Position numbers and translations under genes: made by a program. Source: Actinomycetes bacterium (GTDB taxonomy: Bacteria; Actinomycetota; Actinomycetes; Actinomycetales; Microbacteriaceae). From it: a DNA stretch of 12,821 bases. The stretch spans positions 1 through 12,821 of the forward strand of contig JAEZSU010000112.1 in assembly GCA_023421635.1 (NCBI GenBank), given 5' to 3'. This document shows positions 12,691 to 12,821 of the stretch, one piece after another. The notes beneath the pieces are model-generated. The model was not told the DNA's origin. It saw only the letters and a list, made by a program, of their open reading frames with translations, and searched no databases. The first letter of the stretch is position 1. The number at the start of each line of letters is the position of its first letter.

Positions 12691-12821
12691 GGGATACGTC
12701 CTTCGATGCGGGCGGCGACCACGTGGACGAGCTCTCCGGCGGGGGCGGGAAGCGTCGCGGCCGCGTCGCGCGCGTCGTCGAGGGTGCGCGTGACCACCGT
12801 GATGAGCCGCGAGCGCGCGCC
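12687..12821 (-). CDS. crtE: Probable GGPP synthase (polyprenyl synthetase), 3' end only
   Basis: The last 44 codons of a minus-strand gene enter from the right edge and end in GRIP-stop, overlapping the crtB start (GTGA). The visible C-terminus is mostly helical (LITVVTRTLDDARDAAATLP, then LVHVVAARIEGRIP). This fits the final helices of trans-isoprenyl diphosphate synthases, but no aspartate-rich motif lies within the window. The assignment rests mainly on context: actinobacterial C50 operons place crtE directly before crtB, and crtB needs GGPP. The frame is certain and the function is inferred. Confidence 0.65.
   Translation of the reverse strand, partial: GARSRLITVVTRTLDDARDAAATLPAPAGELVHVVAARIEGRIP

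Noticed and set aside
1..12821. tRNA, rRNA, CRISPR array, insertion sequence or phage signatures
   Set aside because: None seen. Coding density is near complete and no transposase, integrase or spaced-repeat array is present.

Overview
This is high-GC, densely packed actinobacterial chromosome with strong G/C third-position bias. GTG starts are common and genes often overlap by 1-4 bases. The combination of a NudC-UvrD2-zincin-PDZ/S16-UPF0182 block with a C50 carotenoid operon points to the Actinomycetota, most likely a Microbacteriaceae member such as Microbacterium. That placement is an inference from gene content and style, not a database match.

Left block (1-8600), conserved actinobacterial housekeeping. 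The 3' part of nudC (NAD(H) pyrophosphatase / NAD-cap hydrolase) overlaps uvrD2, a superfamily 1 DNA helicase without the C-terminal HRDC region. Converging on uvrD2 from the minus strand is a two-gene unit: a zincin-like metalloprotease-family protein followed by a protein resembling the cyclodehydratase/leader-binding component of thiazole/oxazole peptide (TOMM) biosynthesis. No precursor peptide, YcaO or dehydrogenase is seen nearby. The last part of that gene overlaps the end of uvrD2 by 191 bases. Diverging from the metalloprotease gene is a plus-strand pair: a membrane-anchored PDZ plus Lon-type (S16) protease, and a large UPF0182 protein with seven membrane helices and a long external domain. 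From memory, order and relative orientation match the M. tuberculosis Rv3193c-Rv3199c region, minus the genes that sit around uvrD2 there (including whiB7).

Junction (8601-8791). This 191-base stretch between convergent transcripts has no gene. It holds a perfect 17-bp hairpin just after the UPF0182 stop, then a cluster of four copies of a 13-base motif (three direct, one inverted). The last direct copy and the inverted copy build a second, larger inverted repeat.

Right block (8792-12821, all minus strand), a C50 carotenoid operon. In transcription order it holds the 3' end of a probable GGPP synthase (crtE), crtB (phytoene synthase), crtI (phytoene desaturase), crtYe and crtYf (two small membrane subunits of a heterodimeric cyclase), and crtEb (UbiA-type lycopene elongase). 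Every junction is an overlapping stop/start. Together the genes should take GGPP to phytoene, to lycopene, then to C5-extended and cyclised C50 pigments of the decaprenoxanthin/sarcinaxanthin class. The operon promoter lies outside the window.

I saw no tRNA, rRNA, CRISPR array, insertion sequence or phage gene. The most unusual items are the orphan TOMM-like protein beside the zincin-like gene, its deep antisense overlap with uvrD2, the repeat cluster at 8684-8774, and a probably leaderless start for the UPF0182 gene.
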